7,265 nt of DNA from Nitrospira bacterium HGW-Nitrospira-1 (GTDB lineage: Bacteria > Nitrospirota > Thermodesulfovibrionia > Thermodesulfovibrionales > UBA6898). The DNA is taken from assembly GCA_002839535.1 (NCBI GenBank), contig PGYF01000052.1:1-7265 (forward strand), in the 5' to 3' direction. Below, piece by piece: positions 5,625-7,265 of the stretch. Each line of letters opens with the position of its first letter. Within the stretch, counting starts at the first letter, position 1. A model generated the notes under the pieces. The model saw only the letters and a program-made list of their open reading frames with translations, did not search any database and was not told the origin of the DNA. The position numbers and the translations under genes are program-made.

Positions 5625-6036
5625 TATTTTCTGTGGGACGGCTGCGAAGTTTTTTCTTTTCCGACACGATCTTTTTGTCCGCAAGCATCTTGTCTTTGGC
5701 TCTTTTTGAACGCTTTCTTTTTTGTCGCCGGATCTTCTCTATCCGCTGTATTTCCTCGCTCTCCCTGCCCTTTACCAGTTGCTCTATCTTCTTAGCCAGC
5801 AGTACCCGTGCCCTGTATCTGTTGAGGGACTGGGAGCGTTCCTGCTGACATTTGACTTCAATGCTCGTTGGAAGGTGTTTGAGATAAACACAGGTCGAGG
5901 TCTTGTTTACATGCTGACCGCCCTTTCCGCTGGAGCGGATGAAGGTTTCCGCTATATCCTCTTCACGAATATTCAACGCCTCCATCTTTTCAACAAGCGC
6001 TTTTTCCTTGCCGGCGCTGACAGAAAAAATAGTCAT
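5617..6036 (-). CDS. Small release-factor-like protein with GGQ motif (probable ribosome rescue factor)
   Basis: A 139-aa protein with only the peptidyl-tRNA hydrolase domain of class I release factors. The catalytic motif is GGQ at 39-41 within SSGKGGQHVNKTSTCVYLKH, followed by EVKCQQERSQSLNRYRAR, which is closer to MTRFR (C12orf65)-type and bacterial release-factor-like proteins than to E. coli ArfB. No codon-recognition domain (PxT or SPF region) is present, so it should act on stalled ribosomes or free peptidyl-tRNA, not at normal stop codons. The C-terminus from about residue 100 is strongly basic (RRQKRKRSKRAKDK and on). In ArfB such a tail enters the empty mRNA channel; the same use here is inference. 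The ATG at 6036 has no good Shine-Dalgarno at standard spacing (a GAGG lies about 17 bases upstream). The stop overlaps the glycosylase start. Confidence 0.88.
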   Translation of the reverse strand: MTIFSVSAGKEKALVEKMEALNIREEDIAETFIRSSGKGGQHVNKTSTCVYLKHLPTSIEVKCQQERSQSLNRYRARVLLAKKIEQLVKGRESEEIQRIEKIRRQKRKRSKRAKDKMLADKKIVSEKKKLRSRPTENNV

Positions 6037-6078
6037 AATTTAATCAAAAGAATTCCTCGAAGCTTGCTGCGGAGTTGT

Positions 6079-6408
6079 TCATTCCGTCTCCTGTCCGAGC
6101 CAGCGCAGGTATGCTTCATTGCCTTCTACCAGCGGGAGCGCTATAATCTCCGGCACAGAATACGTATGGAGTTCTGTTACACGTTCCTGAAGGCGTTCAA
6201 AGAGGACTCTTTTTGTCTTGACGATCAGCAAAACCTCTTGTTCGTCTTCTATGCGTCCCTGCCATCTGTAGATAGAACGGACAGGGCCTATGATATTTAC
6301 GCAGGCAGCGAGCCGCTCTCCGACAAGGGCGTGGCCGATACCGGCAGCCTCCTCTTCGTTGGGGGCTGTGATAAAAACGATAATATATTCAGTCGGCATA
6401 CCAATCAT
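6079..6408 (-). CDS. cutA: CutA1 divalent cation tolerance protein
   Basis: A 109-aa protein of the usual length for CutA1, a very stable cytoplasmic trimer with a ferredoxin-like (PII-like) fold. It was named for copper tolerance in E. coli; its true role is unresolved. Conserved blocks are all present: ITAPNEEEA near the start, LVGERLAACVNI at about 28-39, IYRWQGRIEDEQEVLLIVKT in the middle, and the C-terminal HTYSVPEIIALPL with the final YLRWL. Two starts are possible: ATG at 6406-6408 or the ATG three codons later (MPTEY). An AGG lies close to the first and about ten bases before the second. It begins 20 bp after purF, and a 42-bp gap separates it from the release-factor-like gene, so it belongs to the purF operon. 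Confidence 0.93.
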   Translation of the reverse strand: MIGMPTEYIIVFITAPNEEEAAGIGHALVGERLAACVNIIGPVRSIYRWQGRIEDEQEVLLIVKTKRVLFERLQERVTELHTYSVPEIIALPLVEGNEAYLRWLGQETE

Positions 6409-6428
6409 TTGCCTGCCAATGCGTCTAT

Positions 6429-7265
6429 CTAAAAAAACAGCTCTAACTGCTCAAAGTGCTCGCCAGGGAAACTTATCGGATAAACGTTATCAAAGCAGGC
6501 GGTGCAATAGTTTTGAGAATCAGGCACAATTTTGGTAAGACCCTCGATGCTGAGATACGCAAGAGTATCAGCTGTAACATATTTTCTTATTTCTTCCACA
6601 TCGTGGTTGGAAGCGATCAACTCCTGTCTGGTAGGGGTATCTATGCCATAATAACAGGGCATGATTGTAGGTGGTGAACTGATTCTGAGATGAACTTCTT
6701 TGGCTCCGCCGGTTTCCCTGAGCATTTTTATAATTTTTTTGCTGGTAGTACCCCTGACAATAGAGTCATCTATAACAACGATTCTCTTGCCTTCCAAAAG
6801 TTTTCTTACCGGATTCAGCTTGATCTTTACCCCAAAATGCCTGATATTCTGTTTAGGTTCAATAAATGTCCTTCCTATATAATGGTTTCTGATCAGGCCG
6901 AAATCAAAGGGGATTCCGCTTTCTTCGGAAAAGCCTATGGCTGCCGGGACTCCGGAGTCAGGCACTGGGATAACAAGGTCGGCTTCTATTGATGATTCCC
7001 GTGCGAGTTGTCTGCCTAATTCTTTTCTGATCTCGTTTACATTCTGACCGCCGAAAATATAGCTGTCAGGCCTCGAAAAATATATGAACTCAAATATACA
7101 GAAGGCCTTTTTTGTGCTTTTCAGGGCCTGCTGTGATTTCAAGCCATGCTCATTGATGATAACCATCTCGCCGGGCTCTACGTCACGGATGTGTTTGGCG
7201 CTGATTAAGTCCAGCGCGCATGTCTCTGAGGCGATGACATATGCCCCGTCCACCTGCCCGATGCA
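6429..7265 (-). CDS. purF: Amidophosphoribosyltransferase PurF (C-terminal 278 residues; 5' end outside window)
   Basis: PurF catalyses the first committed step of purine synthesis, from PRPP and glutamine to phosphoribosylamine. The window holds the end of the glutaminase domain (DGAYVIASETCALDLI, HIRDVEPGEM) and the whole phosphoribosyltransferase domain. The PRPP loop VVIDDSIVRGTTS, DLVIPVPDSGVPAA and the closing YPISFPGEHFEQLELFF are all visible. Four cysteines (AFCIFE, TIMPCYYG and the pair in NYCTACFD) match the Fe-S ligands of the Bacillus subtilis enzyme, so this is the oxygen-sensitive, cluster-bearing type. The family is about 460-500 aa, so the N-terminal nucleophile Cys lies to the right of position 7265. 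The frame is open to the window edge (C-I-G-Q before V-D-G); the GTG at 7253 is an internal Val codon. It is the first visible gene of the minus-strand operon. Confidence 0.96.
   Translation of the reverse strand, partial: CIGQVDGAYVIASETCALDLISAKHIRDVEPGEMVIINEHGLKSQQALKSTKKAFCIFEFIYFSRPDSYIFGGQNVNEIRKELGRQLARESSIEADLVIPVPDSGVPAAIGFSEESGIPFDFGLIRNHYIGRTFIEPKQNIRHFGVKIKLNPVRKLLEGKRIVVIDDSIVRGTTSKKIIKMLRETGGAKEVHLRISSPPTIMPCYYGIDTPTRQELIASNHDVEEIRKYVTADTLAYLSIEGLTKIVPDSQNYCTACFDNVYPISFPGEHFEQLELFF

Noticed and set aside
5625..5684. Upstream TTG start giving a 231-aa glycosylase with a basic N-terminal tail
   Set aside because: The extension lies wholly within the release-factor-like gene and is the out-of-frame reading of its Lys/Arg-rich tail. 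The ATG at 5624 gives the normal family N-terminus.
5722..6432. A 236-codon plus-strand frame across the release-factor-like gene and cutA
   Set aside because: It is antisense to two well-recognised genes and spans their intergenic gap. Its composition is like a reverse reading and it has no domain.
7251..7253. GTG as a start codon for a short 274-aa PurF
   Set aside because: It is an internal Val codon. The frame stays open to the window edge with PurF-like residues before it, and the glutaminase domain would be missing.

Overview
This bacterial window has two unlike halves. Positions 1 to about 4128 (+ strand) are a restriction-type accessory operon, cut off at its 5' end. Positions 4121 to 7265 are ordinary housekeeping genes. 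The organism is uncertain. The PurF fragment carries the four Fe-S cysteines of the Bacillus-type enzyme. The core genes are moderately AT-rich, while the large restriction gene is visibly GC-rich. My best guess is a Nitrospirota or Desulfobacterota-like bacterium, with low confidence.

Left half, in order. (1) The last codons of an upstream gene with a Lys/Gly-rich tail. (2) A 48-codon ORF coupled to it by TAATG, which looks like a fragment of DNA-damage-inducible protein D (DinD). (3) A complete DUF1016/YhcG-type PDDEXK nuclease gene. (4) A second copy of the DinD-like fragment. (5) A 905-aa protein with a superfamily 2 helicase core and a C-terminal PD-(D/E)XK nuclease, the restriction subunit of a type III-like system. 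The two fragment copies share 79 bp (75 identical), each contains a 24-bp perfect palindrome, and they bracket the DUF1016 gene. This looks like insertion of a nuclease cassette into a restriction operon with duplication of the flank. The matching DNA methyltransferase is not in the window and is predicted just upstream. The restriction gene also contains a small palindromic repeat of a widely dispersed type, inserted in frame.

Right half. rsmG (16S rRNA m7G527 methyltransferase, + strand) starts inside the end of the restriction gene (ATGCATAA). It converges on a minus-strand operon running leftward: purF (3' part only), cutA, a small GGQ release-factor-like protein, an endonuclease III-family glycosylase (MagIII-like) and a two-helix membrane protein. 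The last three are packed with 4- to 8-bp overlaps. The operon links purine synthesis, a CutA trimer protein, probable ribosome rescue and base excision repair; no single pathway joins them.

There is no tRNA, rRNA or CRISPR array, no recognisable transposase, and no intergenic gap above about 50 bp apart from the remnant-filled stretches at 25-160 and 1289-1410.
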